A DNA stretch of 64,000 nt from Symbiodinium natans (GCA_905221605.1 CAJNDS010001857.1:646793-710792), one strand, 5' to 3'. Positions 49,103-60,999 are shown, numbered from the stretch's first letter. Notes: generated by a model from the letters alone, not told the origin. Numbers and translations: made by a program.

Positions 49103-49132
49103 ACAAAGAATCCTCCGGATCAGACTTCAGTG
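49103..49132 (+). CDS. Candidate exon: C-terminal region
   Basis: It reads TKNPPDQTSV, phase 0 to 0, with a CCTACGCAG acceptor and G|GC donor. Alternatively a GTAGGA donor at 49143 and another frame (KESSGSDFSGSD) could be used. Confidence 0.4.
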
Positions 49133-49397
49133 GCTCGGACTGGTAGGAACTCGTGCGGTGGTTGTACCCATTGCAGCTTAGGAAACCTGACGTTAGCCTT
49201 GAACCGCAAGAGGCCCCAAACCGTACCGCAAACCGGGAGCAAGGTTTAGGGTTTAGGGCGATTGGGTTTAGGGTTAGGGTTTAGTGTTTAGGGTTTAGGG
49301 TTTAAGGTTTAGGGTTTTGGGTTTAGGGTTTAGGGTTTAGGGTTTAGGGATACCCTCTCGCCGGCGTTGGGGCACGCTCTCTGCTGCATCTTTGCAG

Positions 49398-49457
49398 GAA
49401 GTGGTTGTCGACATGCTCAGGGAGTGCAAGATTTCCATGAAAGTGTTTGGCGACCTG
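49398..49457 (+). CDS. Exon: C-terminal region
   Basis: It encodes EVVVDMLRECKISMKVFGDL after a CATCTTTGCAG acceptor, 20 codons, phase 0 to 0 with a G|GC donor. Helix-strand pattern; family not recognised. Confidence 0.78.
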
Positions 49458-49645
49458 GCTTTAAGAAGTGTTTTTTGGTCATTGAGCCACAGGCGCCCCT
49501 GAAACCTAAGCCCTAAGCCCTCAACCCTAAAAACCCTCAACCCTCCATTGCCCTCAGGCGGTGGCGCCGTCAGCTCATTCCCCTCACAATCAAAGGCACG
49601 GGTTCTAATCACAGGATCCGTCACCGATGCGGAGGCGGGTGTCGA

Positions 49646-50192
49646 GGGTTGAAGGGTTGAAGGGTTGAAGGGTTGAAGGGTTGAAGGGTTGAAGGGTTGA
49701 AGGGTTGAAGGGTTGAAGGGTTGAAGGGTTGAAGGGTTGAAGGGTTGAAGGGTTGAAGGGTTGAAGGGTTGAAGGGTTGAAGGGTTGAAGGCTTGAAGGG
49801 AAGGGTTGAAGGGTTGAAGGGTTGAAGGGTTGAAGGGTTGAAGGGTTGAAGGGTTGAAGGGTTGAAGGGTTGAAGGGTTGAAGGGTTGAAGGGTTGAAGG
49901 GTTGAAGGGTTGAAGGGTTGAAGGGTTGAAGGGTTGAAGGGTTGCAGGGTTGCAGGGTTGCAGGGTTGCAGGGTTGCAGGGTTGCAGGGTTGCAGGGTCG
50001 CAGGGTCGCAGGGTCGCAGGGTCGCAGGGTCGCAGGGTCGCAGGGTCGCAGGGTGGCAGGGTTGCAGGGTTGCAGGGTTGCAGGGTCGCAGGGTTGCAGG
50101 GTTGCAGGGTTGCGGGGTTGCGGGGTTGCGGGGTTGCGGGGTTGCGGGGTTGCAGGGTTGCAGGGTTGCAGGGTTGCAGGGTTGCAGGGTTG
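49646..50192. repeat. 8-bp GGGTTGAA / GGGTTGCA / GGGTCGCA / GGGTTGCG array
   Basis: About 36 GGGTTGAA units, then blocks of GGGTTGCA (from about 49939), GGGTCGCA (from about 49995), GGGTTGCA again, GGGTTGCG (about 50113-50150) and GGGTTGCA. It passes directly into TTTAGGG at about 50200. Confidence 0.97.
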
Positions 50193-50680
50193 AGGGCTTA
50201 GGGTTTAGGGTTTAGGGGGTTTAGGGCAGCTGGAAGGTTGCGCAACATTAGTGTCGTGTTGTATCTCTTCCCAACGATGAACCCTGTGATATCCCCATAT
50301 TCTGGTATCGCCTCTCTAGTGCTCCAAAAGAACAAGGTGGTGGATGTGGGGGTCAGGATTATTGGCTTGGAGTTGCTCTCGGGCCCGTCGGGATTATGTC
50401 GGGAGTCGTGCGGGTTAGATGTTTCAGATGCTTCTTTGAAACAAGGCGGCAAGCTGAGGACATGTTGAGCCTCAACCTAAGCTCTAATGAAGCCATGCAT
50501 GGGGACCCCAATATGAGGCGGGCAGGACTGGCAGCACAGCTCAGATTTCCAGTTCTTTGTCGTGGGTTTTGAGGTTTCCGCTTCGAGAGCTGAACTCATA
50601 TTGTCAGTCCCAGAACCCCCGAGCCTGACAGAAACTCTGTCCGCTAGAGCCCCACATTTCACCCCCCAGTTCCGAATGAG

Positions 50681-50748
50681 CCCTAAACCCTAAACCCTAA
50701 ACCCTAAACCCTAAACCCTAAACCCTAAACCCTAAACCCTAAACCCTA
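50681..50748. repeat. CCCTAAA array
   Basis: About ten units. Confidence 0.94.
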
Positions 50749-51661
50749 ATGAGCATCCTCCGACTCGGAGCCCTCGAGCCGAGACCCAGGGCACCACACC
50801 TCGCTCGTCCCACGCATTCGGTTTTTTCGGGCTTGGGATTCACGTCGCAGGGTTCTCGATTTATGTTGGGTCGGTGTGGGGTTGTGAGGCGGGCTTTTAA
50901 GTCATCCATTCTCCTCGTTTCCTCGTCCCCGGCGGCCCGCCCGGTCTGCTGGATTGGCTTTATTCCCCTTTGGAGTTCCCCACCCTCGGTGCGCTACGTC
51001 AACCACCCGGCCTGGGCCAGATGGAATCCTGCCGAAAGATCCGTGGAATTCCCATGCCCAAAGAATCCCGCCGGAGTCCTGCCGAGAAGCATCTCACAAA
51101 GAGTCCCGCCCAGGAGTGCCCACCTCAAAAAATCCTGGAATCTTGCCGCGTCAAATCCCGCAGAGTAGCCTTCGAGTCTAGTAGAGGCTCTTGCCTCAGA
51201 GTGTCCTTACCTGTCTCAAAGGCAGGTTGGCTCCCGCATTGGCTAGCTTTGGGTTGGGGACGAACCCATTTTGACAGCCCCTGAAACTTTTTAAAACCCT
51301 CACCCACCCACCCCTCAAAACAGAAAGTTTAGGGCGTGGGGTACCCCTTAAAAGGGTACCATGATCGTGAACTCTGAACTCGAAAATGTCCAGTTTAGGG
51401 TTTAGGGGTTAGGGTTTGGAGCGTTTAGGGCGTTTAGGGTTTAGGATAACCCTGTGACAAGTTGTTGGGAAGATCCAGGTTAGCGGCCCAAAATCATTTG
51501 CTTCCACAGGCACCTTAAACAGCAAGGCAGGTGGAAAAAAAACCTAAACCCTAAGCCCTAAGCCCTAAACCCTAAACCCTAAACCCTGAACCCTGAACCC
51601 TGAACCCTGAACCCTAAACCCTAAACCCTAAACCCGCAAGAGCAAGCTTTTGCTTTGCCAG

Positions 51662-51698
51662 GCTCTGGCGACTTGCGAAGTGTTCATGATCCTGGTCG
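51662..51698 (+). CDS. Exon: C-terminal region
   Basis: It encodes ALATCEVFMILV after a GCTTTGCCAG acceptor. G|GC donor in phase 1 fits exon 52362. A second frame is also open, so the assignment is moderate. Confidence 0.62.
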
Positions 51699-52250
51699 GC
51701 CGGCATTGTAAACAGAGCGACGAAGGCTTACCTAAACCCTAAACCCCAAACCCCAAACCCTAAACCCTAAACCCTAAACCCTAGACCCTAGACCCTAAAC
51801 CCTAAACCCCCAAACTGGGTTGATGGGTTGACACAAACCATCGGCTGGGATTTGCCAAGCAGTTGCAGTGTCCGTGACCATAGGCTTTGATTGGACCAGC
51901 CCTACCTAGACCCTCAAAATTTGGGTACTTGACTTAGCCCTAAAGCCTCAATCCTAAACCCTAAACCCTTAACCCCAACCTCTAGCCCTAAACCCTAAAC
52001 CCCAAACCCTTAACCCGAGCTCTCATCTTAAACTCCAAAGCCAGGACCCTAGTTGGAGGTTCATGGTACTTATTAACCAATTATAATTGTAAAGTACAGT
52101 TCTCATTGGGTTAATGCTACGTACCCCGAACCTCCCTCTAGCCCTAAACCCTAAACCCTAAACCCGTAGCCCAAGCTCTAACACAAAACCCCAAAGCCAG
52201 GAGCTTCAATTCTAAACCCTTAACACCGACCTCTAGCTCTAAACCCTACA

Positions 52251-52353
52251 CCCTAAAACCTAAACCCTAAACCCTAAACCCTAAACCCTCAACTCGAAAC
52301 CCGAAACCCTAAACCCTAAACCCTAAACCCTAAACCCTAAACCCTAAACCCTA
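52251..52353. repeat. CCCTAAA array
   Basis: About fourteen units, some variant, ending at the acceptor of exon 52362 (CCCTACCCTACAG), so the array merges with the 3' splice site. Confidence 0.93.
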
Positions 52354-52361
52354 CCCTACAG

Positions 52362-52414
52362 CTGAGGTGCAAAACCACATACGCACAGAATGTGCTCTGG
52401 TTCGGTCGGAGAAG
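52362..52414 (+). CDS. Exon: C-terminal region
   Basis: It encodes AEVQNHIRTECALVRSEK. Phase 1 in, 0 out, G|GC donor. Soluble helical composition. Confidence 0.75.
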
Positions 52415-52571
52415 GCCTGCAACGATTGCCAAATCTCCAGAGAATTAGGGTTTAGGGTGTTTGGGGTTTAGGGTTTAGGGTTTATTGTTTTCAGTTTTTA
52501 GGGTGCAGGGTGTAAGGGTTTTAGTTTTTAGGGTTTAGGTTTTAGGGAGGATGCTCCGTCCTGAGTACCCA

Positions 52572-52674
52572 ATATGGGAGTTTACGATAACAGGGACTTG
52601 GGGTCCTTTTGATCAGGGGATCCTTCTGTGTGGGAGTCTAGATCAGGGTCCCTTACTTGCGTAAACCCCCATAT
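52572..52674. mobile_element. MITE-like element, family 1, inverted copy
   Basis: Ends ATATGGGAGTTTACG and CGTAAACCCCCATAT. The core matches the other copies only when reverse-complemented. A half-copy (GGGTTTCCAAAAATAGGGG) lies at 52838-52900. Confidence 0.75.
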
Positions 52675-53148
52675 GTCACGGCCCCGGTCACGGCCCGTAT
52701 TCTACCCCAAAGAGGGAACGCTAAAATAGAGCCGATGTACGAAAGTTACCGAAGAGCGAGGTTCAAGTGAAGCTTCTGTAGCTGGGGTCTCGCAGGGTGA
52801 GAACAATAATGTGGAATTCAGTGCCATATCCAGGCGAGGGTTTCCAAAAATAGGGGTGCTTTTTTTGGGAATCAGGATACTTGTTGGGGGTATCACATGT
52901 CCACTTGATAGCTCTTTTCAAACGTGGCTTTCCTTGCTCATGTCGGCTCAGGCTCTGCGGTGTGAGTGTAGGGTTCGTATAGGGTTTGGGGTTCGAGGCC
53001 TTTGGGTTCTTAACTAGGGTTGAGGGTTTGGGTTGTTTCTGGGATCCGCTTATGTTCGAGGAAGCAAACCCTAAACCCCTCATCTCCGTTCGGAGGAGAT
53101 GGAAGCCTTCAAACCCTGGGCGTATTACTTCGTGGTCCTTTTTTCCAG

Positions 53149-53193
53149 GCTGGAAGTCTGTTGCGTTTGCGCCTTTGCTTGTAGAAGCTTGCG
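53149..53193 (+). CDS. Candidate exon: C-terminal region
   Basis: After a TTTTTTCCAG acceptor one frame reads GWKSVAFAPLLVEACG. Other frames are partly open and the phase to exon 52362 is unresolved. Confidence 0.4.
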
Positions 53194-53878
53194 GACACCC
53201 TAACCCTAAGCCCCAAACCTCAATCCCAAACCCTAAACCCTACACGTTGATGCTTGGTTCGCAGTTAAGGGCCTAGGCTTGGGCCCAATTTGCAAGAATG
53301 CAAGCGCACCGCCATATTATGCTGAGTGTCTTGTTGGGGGCGGGGGTTGGGGGGGTAGGGGGGTGGGGGGAGAGAGAAGCTCATTTTTCCGGTATTGGCC
53401 TTGAAGTGCTTGCCCACACTCGTAACTCCTCTCTCTCTCTCTATATATACACACCTGCTAGCTGAATGTCGGTTGCCACAACCTCAGTTAGAATTGCAAA
53501 AGCCGACACCCAGTACTGCGACCGAGCAACTGGTCAGAGCAGCCGACTTTGCATCTGCTCCAGTTGTTGTGTCAGCACCTCTTTTGTTGCATGACCGATG
53601 AAGCCGATTTTTCCGTGCAGTCTAGGCATGTAGGGCTTAGTCATCCTTGCCCTGGGCGCAGGGGTATGCTGCGAGACCCGCGATTTGCAGTCCCGGGCTT
53701 TTCGTGAAGGAGCCTTGCGCTGAAGCTTCGCGCTGCCTCAACGGATTCTTTTCGGATTCTTCATGACCTGAACAGCCCCGCAACTAGCACACTGCTGCTT
53801 AAGGGTTGGTAAACCCTCAACCCTGAACCCTGAACCCTGAACCCTAAACCCTAAACCCTAAACCCTAAACTTTGACAG

Positions 53879-53944
53879 GTGCGGGGGCAGACGAGGAGGA
53901 TTCGGGAAGGCAACTCGAGATCGTCACCGTGTCTGCTGACACAG
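53879..53944 (+). CDS. Exon: C-terminal region, acidic
   Basis: It encodes GADEEDSGRQLEIVTVSAD followed by T. Acceptor CTTTGACAG, G|GC donor, phase 1 in and out. Strongly coding-like. Confidence 0.77.
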
Positions 53945-55132
53945 GCCGCTTGGGGTCTTCAGCCCTAGCCCTGTAGGGCCTGTAGGGGTTTAGGGTTTAG
54001 GGTTTAGGGTTTTAGGGTTTAGGGTTTAGGGTTTAGGGTGTAGGGTTTAGGGTGTAGTCATAGGCACTGTAGAGTGGGAACGGGCTGGGCAGAAAGGGCA
54101 GCAGTCGAGTCGCTTGTGAAAATGGGTTTAGGGTGTAGGCCGGATGGCTTGCGGAGAATGGCTGGGGGTGTTCAGATCAGTACGGGCTTTGGGCTTGGCA
54201 ATTCGGTGAGTTGGAGGCCGAGGGTTTCGGGCGAACACAGAAGCTAGGGTCCCCCAGAAACCTAAATCCTTAACCCCTAGAAGCTTAGACTGGAAATCCC
54301 AAACCCTCATGCGGAAGGCTTCGAGTTTCCCAGCGCTGAGTTCTACCAGGAGTTGGCGACTGGGACGTGAGCCACGAATGACACGAAAAAGTACCTTCTG
54401 CACCCTTGAACACTGACATCATGTACCGTTGACTGAAGTAATACTAAGCTGGCTCCAAAAACACTTATCTCCACAAGAAGAGTTGCTGTCCGATGCCCTG
54501 ACATGCAACGGCCATGCCGATTGCAGTGATGATATGGAGAAGGGCAGGTGGGGACGGTGGAGAGGGTGTAGGCGGTGGGGGGGAGGCGGTGGGGGTGGGG
54601 GGAGTTCCTGTCCCGACCTGCAAACGAGCGGATTTGTTCCCAGCGTGCTCCTTCTATTGATGGAGTGCTATCGCAAGGCCCTCAATGCAGCCCAATGCGT
54701 ACATGGAAACCCAGAGTCCCTAGACCTTAAACATTCAATCCTAAATCTTGCATTACTGAGGGCACTCTGTTCGTGACTTGCAACCAAGGAGAATCAAGGC
54801 TTGGGGCAGGACGGGAGTGTCTGCGCTTAGGGCTCAGACTTGAAGGTATGGGCATGGCAAACCCTAAACCTGAATCCATTCCCTCTAAGACAATAAGAAA
54901 ACCCTATTAAAACCTTAAACCCCAAATCCCTAAGGCCCCCCCTCAAATTGTCAAAGTCCTGGAGCCTTTAAAAGGCCCTGTAAGTAGGCCCCTTATGAGG
55001 CTCCTAGAAACCCCCGAAACCCCAAACCCAAAAAGCCCCTATAAACCCTTATCAGGCCCCTATAACCCTAAACCCCTATAAACTCTTATAAGGCTCCCTA
55101 TAAACCTAACAAAGCCCCAAAAAAAGAAGCAG

Positions 55133-55203
55133 AAGCTGCCGGCTCTTGAAGGAGGGACTCGGGCCTGAGATTGGGCTGCGCCTGTCCAAGGCGTACTTGC
55201 AGG
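55133..55203 (+). CDS. Exon: C-terminal region
   Basis: It encodes RLLKEGLGPEIGLRLSKAY followed by LQ. Exit phase 1 at a G|GT donor fits exon 55930 (SKAYLQGLLEKQ). The acceptor may be at 55129, 55132 or 55135, all in the same phase. Confidence 0.77.
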
Positions 55204-55929
55204 GTTAGGGTTTCGGGCTGAGGGTGATAGAGTAAAGGGTTGAGGGTGTAGAGTTATAAGGTTTAGGGTTTGGGGTTTGGGGTTTAGGGTTGGGGTTCGG
55301 GTTTCAGGGTTCGGAATGCCTTTAAGGGTTGGTTTCGGTACTTAGTCAATGGTTGTTCGGGTTGCTGGGGCTTGGCGTGTCGCTTCCCGCTGTTTTGGGA
55401 GGTTTCAGGGTTTTGCAGTGGAGGGAGGGTTCAAGAGTGTAAGGTTTTAGAATACAACTACACCGTGGTGTGGACGCGGGCAGGCAGCGTCCTGTAACTT
55501 TAGTCTTGTTCGTTTCTGAGCTAGACCAACTGAGATTAAAAGTCAGCAGCAGCGGTCTCGCCAGCAGCTAAGGAAGCCTGGCAGAAGCTCTTGAATGCCT
55601 CTTGCAGTTCGATCCTCCCAAGCCCGTTTACATCCTAGTTGCACCAAACGCGCAGGCCTACCGCTCTCTTCTGAACGTCTTGGCCTTGCCCCTCTCGCCC
55701 ATGGGCTCAGAAGGCGTGGTCTGTGGGCATGTGCAATGCAGGGGTGCATCCCTTGGGGGGTTTTCTGACTAGGACTATCGCTTGAGGCCTGAGGGCGATA
55801 TAGGTTTCTACGCATACCAGGGGTCCTTTTTCTGAACCCAGGTACCTTGAACCTAAACACTCTTCCTGATTTAAGGGGTGTTGGGCTCCCTGCGTGCAGT
55901 CCTCACTTCAGCTTGTTTTGAGCCGGGAG

Positions 55930-55994
55930 GTCTCCTCGAAAAGCAAACATCCGAGATCTCCCGGCGATTCCGCCGCTACAAGGACCTTGGGAAG
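55930..55994 (+). CDS. Exon: C-terminal region, basic helix
   Basis: It encodes GLLEKQTSEISRRFRRYKDL followed by GK. Phase 1 in, 0 out, GT donor. Confidence 0.8.
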
Positions 55995-56163
55995 GTGGTG
56001 GGTTTAGGGGGTTAGGAGTTGCTTAGGGGCTGGGTAATTAGCCTTTAACCTTTGGGGTTTTGTTTATCAGCCTATCACAAATAAAAGGTTAACCTTTTTG
56101 GCGCTAGGGTTCAGCCCCCAAAAGGGAGTTCGGGGATGAGGGATTCGGGTTTGTTCGCCCTAC

Positions 56164-56508
56164 TAGAACCCTAAAACCCTAAAACCCTAAAACCCTAAAA
56201 CCCTAAAACCCTAAAACCCTAAACCCCTAACACCCTAACACCCTAACACCCTAAAACCCTAAAACCCTAAAACCCTAAAACCCTAAAACCCTAAAACCCT
56301 AAAACCCTAAAACCCTAAAACCCTAAAACCCCCTAAAACCCTAAAACCCTAAAACCCTAAAACCCTAAAACCCTAAAACCCTAAAACCCTAAAACCCTAA
56401 AACCCTAAAACCCTAAAACCCTAAAACCCTAAAACCCTAAAACCCTAAAACCCTAAAACCCTAAAACCCTAAAACCCTAAAACCCTAAAACCCTAAACCC
56501 TAAACCGA
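56164..56508. repeat. CCCTAAAA (8-bp) array
   Basis: About 42 octamer units with a short CCCTAACA block near 56220-56250. It is the reverse-complement octamer to 48082-48304. Confidence 0.96.
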
Positions 56509-57977
56509 CTCAATCGACACTTCTACCCTCCAGGTCCCCGAAGGAGGCATGCCAATACCCACCCTGCACATAGTCCCGTAATATGGGCCCTTAAACGGGG
56601 ACCTCTTGTATAAGGGTTTAGGGTTTAGGGTTTAGGGGTTAGGGTTAGGGTTTAGGGTTTAGGGTTAGAGGAGGTAAGGGACTACTACATTAAGGGACCA
56701 AGTAACTATACCCTTAGGGCTACTGGCATCCCAGAGCTCTATCAAACCCGGAGACCTTCAGGCCCTGGGCATAGGGCATAGGGTTTAGGGTTTAGGGTTT
56801 AGGGTTTAGGGCTCAACACCCCCCCAGCCTCCCGCACAGAGGACCCGGGGAGCGCAGCTCGTTGGCAGGTAGCTGGTGGCGCGAGACCCTAAACCCCAAA
56901 CCCCAAACCCCAAACCCCAAACCCTAAACCCTAAACCCTGAACCCTGAACCCTAAACCCTAAAACCCTAAAACCCTAAAACCCTAAAACCCTAAACCCTA
57001 AACCCTAAAACCCTAAAAACCCTAAAGCCTAAGCCTCCTAAGCCTTGGAGCCTCAACTCTGAAAACCTTCGAGCCCTTAGTCCCTTGCGTTCGACCTTCT
57101 TTCGGTTTTTTGAAGTCCTTGAACCTTGAAACCCTTTGTCGTCGACCCCTTAGAGCCCTTCAAACCTAAACAGTAGCTTAAGCCCTTCAACCCTCACCCC
57201 CGCTCACTCGCATTCGTAGCTAGGTTCTGTGCGAGTGTAGTCCGAAGGAGATTCAGATTGCAAGCCTTCATCTAGTCAAGTTCTTCCTGCAATGCCGCAG
57301 CACAGAACCCTAAACCCGAAACCCCGAAAAGCCTAAGACCCGAAACCCTCAACCCCAAACCCGATACCCAAAACACCAAGCCCGAAACCCTAAACCCTAG
57401 GGTTTACGGCTGAGTTTGGCAAGCCGAAATCAACTCCCCAAACCTTTAGATCCTTTCACCCTTGTGCATGTCAAGGAATTAAACCCTTAGTCCAGGAATC
57501 TGCTTAGGCCCAAATATCCCTTGGCTTAACAACAAGTATGTGCGCTGTATTTTAGGGTTTAGGGTTTGGGGTTTAGGGTTTAGGGTTTAGGGCTATTTAT
57601 GCCAGAGTGCGTGTTTCCGTAGTCAAAGGCTATTGGGCTTTCGAGGAAGCGAAGACAGTTTGCCGAGCTTGTGCCCGTGAAGTTCATGCCCGCCCCTTCA
57701 TGATGCGAATTACCTCCGAAAACTCACCCTAAACCTTCTAGGGTTTAGGGTTTAGGGTTCAGGGTTTAGGGTTGTTTAGGGTTAAACCCTCCGACAAGGA
57801 TTATTTTGGTTGCCCGACCTTGAATAAGGACTCAGAATTTCGCCCTGTCAGACTCAGGAGGTCCATGTCTTTCCGGGCTTGGGGGCTCTCCGCCCGTCTT
57901 TCTTCCCTACACCCACATTCTGACGATCGCCATGCTTACCTGCAATTTCTGTATCTTCAGCTTAGTAAGAATTATAC

Positions 57978-58086
57978 CCCTTAACTGGAACACATATATC
58001 TGTAGGTTGTTAAAGAGTCCCAGATAAGTCTTAGCCCTTAACGGAACACATATAGCTGTAGGTTATTAAAGAGTCCCAGATAGGTC
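57978..58086. repeat. Tandem duplication, ~56-bp period
   Basis: Two copies of CCCTTAAC(T)GGAACACATATA followed by CTGTAGGTT and TTAAAGAGTCCCAGATA, directly upstream of exon 58098. Confidence 0.9.
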
Positions 58087-58097
58087 CTGCAACCCAG

Positions 58098-58142
58098 GCC
58101 CAAGTCTTGGATGCGGCGGACGACGCCGAGATTCAGGACAAG
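58098..58142 (+). CDS. Exon: C-terminal region, acidic
   Basis: It encodes AQVLDAADDAEIQDK after a CAACCCAG acceptor. Exit in phase 0 at a G|GA donor; a G|GT donor at 58150 (phase 1) is an alternative. Confidence 0.75.
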
Positions 58143-58167
58143 GAGCGGGGTTTGCGAACTTCAGGTG

Positions 58168-58292
58168 TTTAGGGTTTAGGGTTTGGGTTTAGGGTTTAGG
58201 GTTTAGGGTTTAGGGTTTAGGGTTTAGGGTTTAGGGTTTAGGGTTTAGGGTTTAGGGTTTAGGGTTTAGGGTTTAGGGTTTAGGGTTTAGGG
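58168..58292. repeat. TTTAGGG array
   Basis: About seventeen units, about 25 bp after exon 58098. Confidence 0.95.
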
Positions 58293-59863
58293 TTCAGAGG
58301 TGCAGGAGCCTGCTCGTACCAAACAGGACTCCGAGGTGCCTATGTCCATCATGGTGCCGCAAAAGGGATTGTCTGGGCAAGGGCTGCTCCTCAAGTTCGA
58401 GTAAGGATGCCACTATGCTCTGGGAAGTTTCGGGGAGGCTCCCTAGCGAAAGTAGCAGCTGAGCCGTGCGCAAGGTACCTGCATCTCGGGAACCAATTGA
58501 ACCCCAAAAGGGGTTTATGGTTCATATACCTCAATAATATTCATTGTCGTATAGGGTTTCTGACCCCCCATTGTAGGGTTCATGTTGGTCCCCGGGGGTA
58601 GATGTCCGGCAAGTTGAGGGTTCCCTGTGCGGGTTCGGGTTCTTTCTTGTTCCTGGTTCAGTGAGTCATGGTTGAGGGTGCGGGATTTAGGGTTTTAGGG
58701 TCAAGTTTTTATAAGCCAAGGCGCTTGTTGTGAGGGAGCAAATGTAGCTATAGTAACCCCCCCCACATGGGTTCATGTAAATTAGAGACGTCACCACAGA
58801 AACCCTTGGTCACTTTCAGGTGTTATGCAAACGTTGGTTTCGATGGTGGCTCCTGTTCGCTGAACCTCCATCCCCAGAACCTGGCACCTCCTTTCCTCAC
58901 ATAGGGTTTAGGGTTTAGGGTGTAGGGTATAGGGTTTGGACTCGTGTGCATATCATGGAAACGCGCTGGGTTCTGGCTACAACGTTCAGCGAGTCCAGAT
59001 TGGTGCAAAAGAAGTGGGCTTTCGGGGCTGCAGGGTTCTTGGGCATCGGGCTGGTGTGTTCGGGCTGGCTGCAAGAACCCTAAACCCTAAACGCTAAACC
59101 AAAAACCCTAAAGCCTATAACCCCTACACCCTACACCCTGCACCCTGCTCCCTGCACCCTACACCCTGCACCCTGCACCCGACACCCTGCACCCTCCCTA
59201 ACCCATCCTAACCCTACTCAGCACACGGCGTCTCAGGGCGTCACGTCGTCTCAGGGCGTCAGGGCCTCCATGGTGATGAGGCTCAACGCCGAGGTGCCTT
59301 GAGGATTAGGGGCTGGAGGTTTGGGGTTTAGGGTTTAGGGTTTAGGGTTTAGGGTTTAGGGTTTAGGGTTTAGGAGTTAGGGTTGCCTGGATGTAAAAGG
59401 GTTTGGGGTTTAGGGTTTGGGATTCCTTGAGATTTAAATCCAAACCCCCCCCCCCCCAACATGGCCACAACGCGCAATCCGAATCCATGACTTGTCCCTA
59501 TAGCGATACAGATGCCAACCTCAGCCGTGGGCTTTCAAGTGAGAATGCCATGGTTAGCCCAACCTCCAAAGCAGACCCCATGATGGTCATTCGAGCCCGA
59601 AGTCGTCGCTTGGGCAGCTGGTTCTGCAATGCCTCTTTCCACCGCCTCCCCGCCCCCTCTCCCGTAAGGAGCGTGGAGTTCATGTGCGGGCTGGGCTAAG
59701 CTCCGGGCCTAGAGTACAGAGTGTTTCGGGATTAGGGACGTAGCTTTAAAACTCCAGCTTTGGAAAGCTCGGTCCTGAATTAGCCGTCCAGCCTAAGCCC
59801 CGAAAACCCTAAACCCTAAACCCTAAACCCTAAGCCCTAAACCCTAAACCCTAAGCGCGCCAG

Positions 59864-59920
59864 GTGGAGAAGTCTCTGGCTGCCCCCGATCTCGAAGAGG
59901 AGGAGCAGACCTACCCGAAG
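59864..59920 (+). CDS. Exon: C-terminal region, acidic
   Basis: It encodes VEKSLAAPDLEEEEQTYPK after a GCGCCAG acceptor, phase 0 in. The donor is not clear because several GA sites lie in the glutamate run. Confidence 0.68.
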
Positions 59921-59935
59921 CCCACAAAACCTACT

Positions 59936-60020
59936 TAGGGTTTGGGGTTTAGGGTTTAGGGTTTAGGGTTTAGGGTTTAGGGTTTAGGGTTTAGGGTTTA
60001 GGGTTTAGGGTTTAGGGTTC
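59936..60020. repeat. TTTAGGG array
   Basis: About twelve units directly after exon 59864. Confidence 0.95.
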
Positions 60021-60040
60021 AAGGGCACTCTGCAACCCCG

Positions 60041-60138
60041 AATGCCCTTATTGCCTTTTCTTTTTTCGGGTCTTTGGTTCCCTTATCAGCGCCTCTAGGC
60101 CAAAAAGGGTACCCTTTTATTCCTAGGCTACTCATGGG
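60041..60138. mobile_element. MITE-like element, family 2
   Basis: CCCTTATTGCCTTTTC on the left and AAAAAGGGTACCCTTTTATT, CCTAGGCTACTCATGGG on the right. Confidence 0.5.
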
Positions 60139-60251
60139 GGGTAGGTATCTAGAAAACCTAGAAAGGGAGTGTGGGGATTTTTATATCATACGCCCTACTT
60201 TATAGTTTCTTGGTACGAGCCATTAGCCTGGCGAGGCATCCAGCAACTCGT

Positions 60252-60282
60252 GCGCGCGCGCGCGCGCGTGCGCGCACGCGAG
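60252..60282. repeat. CG/TG alternating tract
   Basis: About 30 bp of alternating purine-pyrimidine, mostly CG, a potential Z-DNA former. Intronic. Confidence 0.92.
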
Positions 60283-60794
60283 CTTGTTTAGGGGTTTAGG
60301 GCTTCTAGGGGTAGGGTTGAGGGATCGCGGTGTTGTTTCAGCTACCTGGGACGTTTTGCCAGAATCCGGTCCAATCATTAACCAAAGACTTTCTCAGCTT
60401 GGGAAGAGTTTAAACCGCTCAGCTACTTCCACAGCTCCCGCAGCCTTGGGGGTGGGGGGGGGGGGGGTGTGTGTTCCGAACATTCGGTGTGTCCTTTTTG
60501 GTAGATGATCATACCTTGGAGTACAGGCTGTGGAAGTGAAGCTTTCAAGCTTCGATTCATTGGCCCAGTTTAGCTTTCTCTCGAGCTTCTCGTTCTCGTG
60601 CAAGCCTTTCGGGGCCTAGGCGATGATATTCTGCGATCCCCCAGCAGCACTCGACTAAGTTTCCGAGACAAACAGGCTGAACTTTCAGGCTAGGCCGCTG
60701 CTAGGCCCAACCCTAAACCCTAAACCCTAGACCCTAAACCCCAAACCCTAAACCCCAAACCCGAGTGCTTGCGCCCGAAGTGCTCTCCTTGTAG

Positions 60795-60838
60795 GCGGAG
60801 GACAACGGGGGCTCTCCCATCGTCACAGAGTCCTTCTG
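60795..60838 (+). CDS. Exon: C-terminal region, possible last exon
   Basis: It encodes AEDNGGSPIVTESF after a TCCTTGTAG acceptor. If not spliced, it continues one Cys to a TGA at 60840-60842. A T|GC donor at 60839 instead allows continuation into 60937 (TESFCAKGN). Downstream same-strand exons in matching phase favour continuation. Confidence 0.65.
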
Positions 60839-60936
60839 CTGAGACGCTGCCGCAGCCGAACCCTAAACCCTAAACCCTAAACCCTAAACCCTAAACCCTA
60901 AACCCTAAACCCTGTTTACGACCATGCCGTCGAGAG

Positions 60937-60999
60937 GTGCCAAAGGCAATCTTTCCGGCTCCGCCGAAAACGCAAGCACGTGGGCGCGCTTCCGCCAAG
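60937..60999 (+). CDS. Candidate exon downstream of the TGA
   Basis: It encodes AKGNLSGSAENASTWARFRQ. Phase 1 in, 1 out with a G|GA donor. An upstream in-frame ATG at 60923 means it could instead begin another gene. Confidence 0.55.

Noticed and set aside
49934-50215. Repetitive protein gene (RVAGLQGC repeats)
   Set aside because: The frame is created by an 8-bp repeat and is open in all three frames.
52160-52185. Relict dinoflagellate spliced-leader sequence
   Set aside because: CCGTAGCC occurs but the rest of the spliced leader does not follow; no other match was seen in the window.
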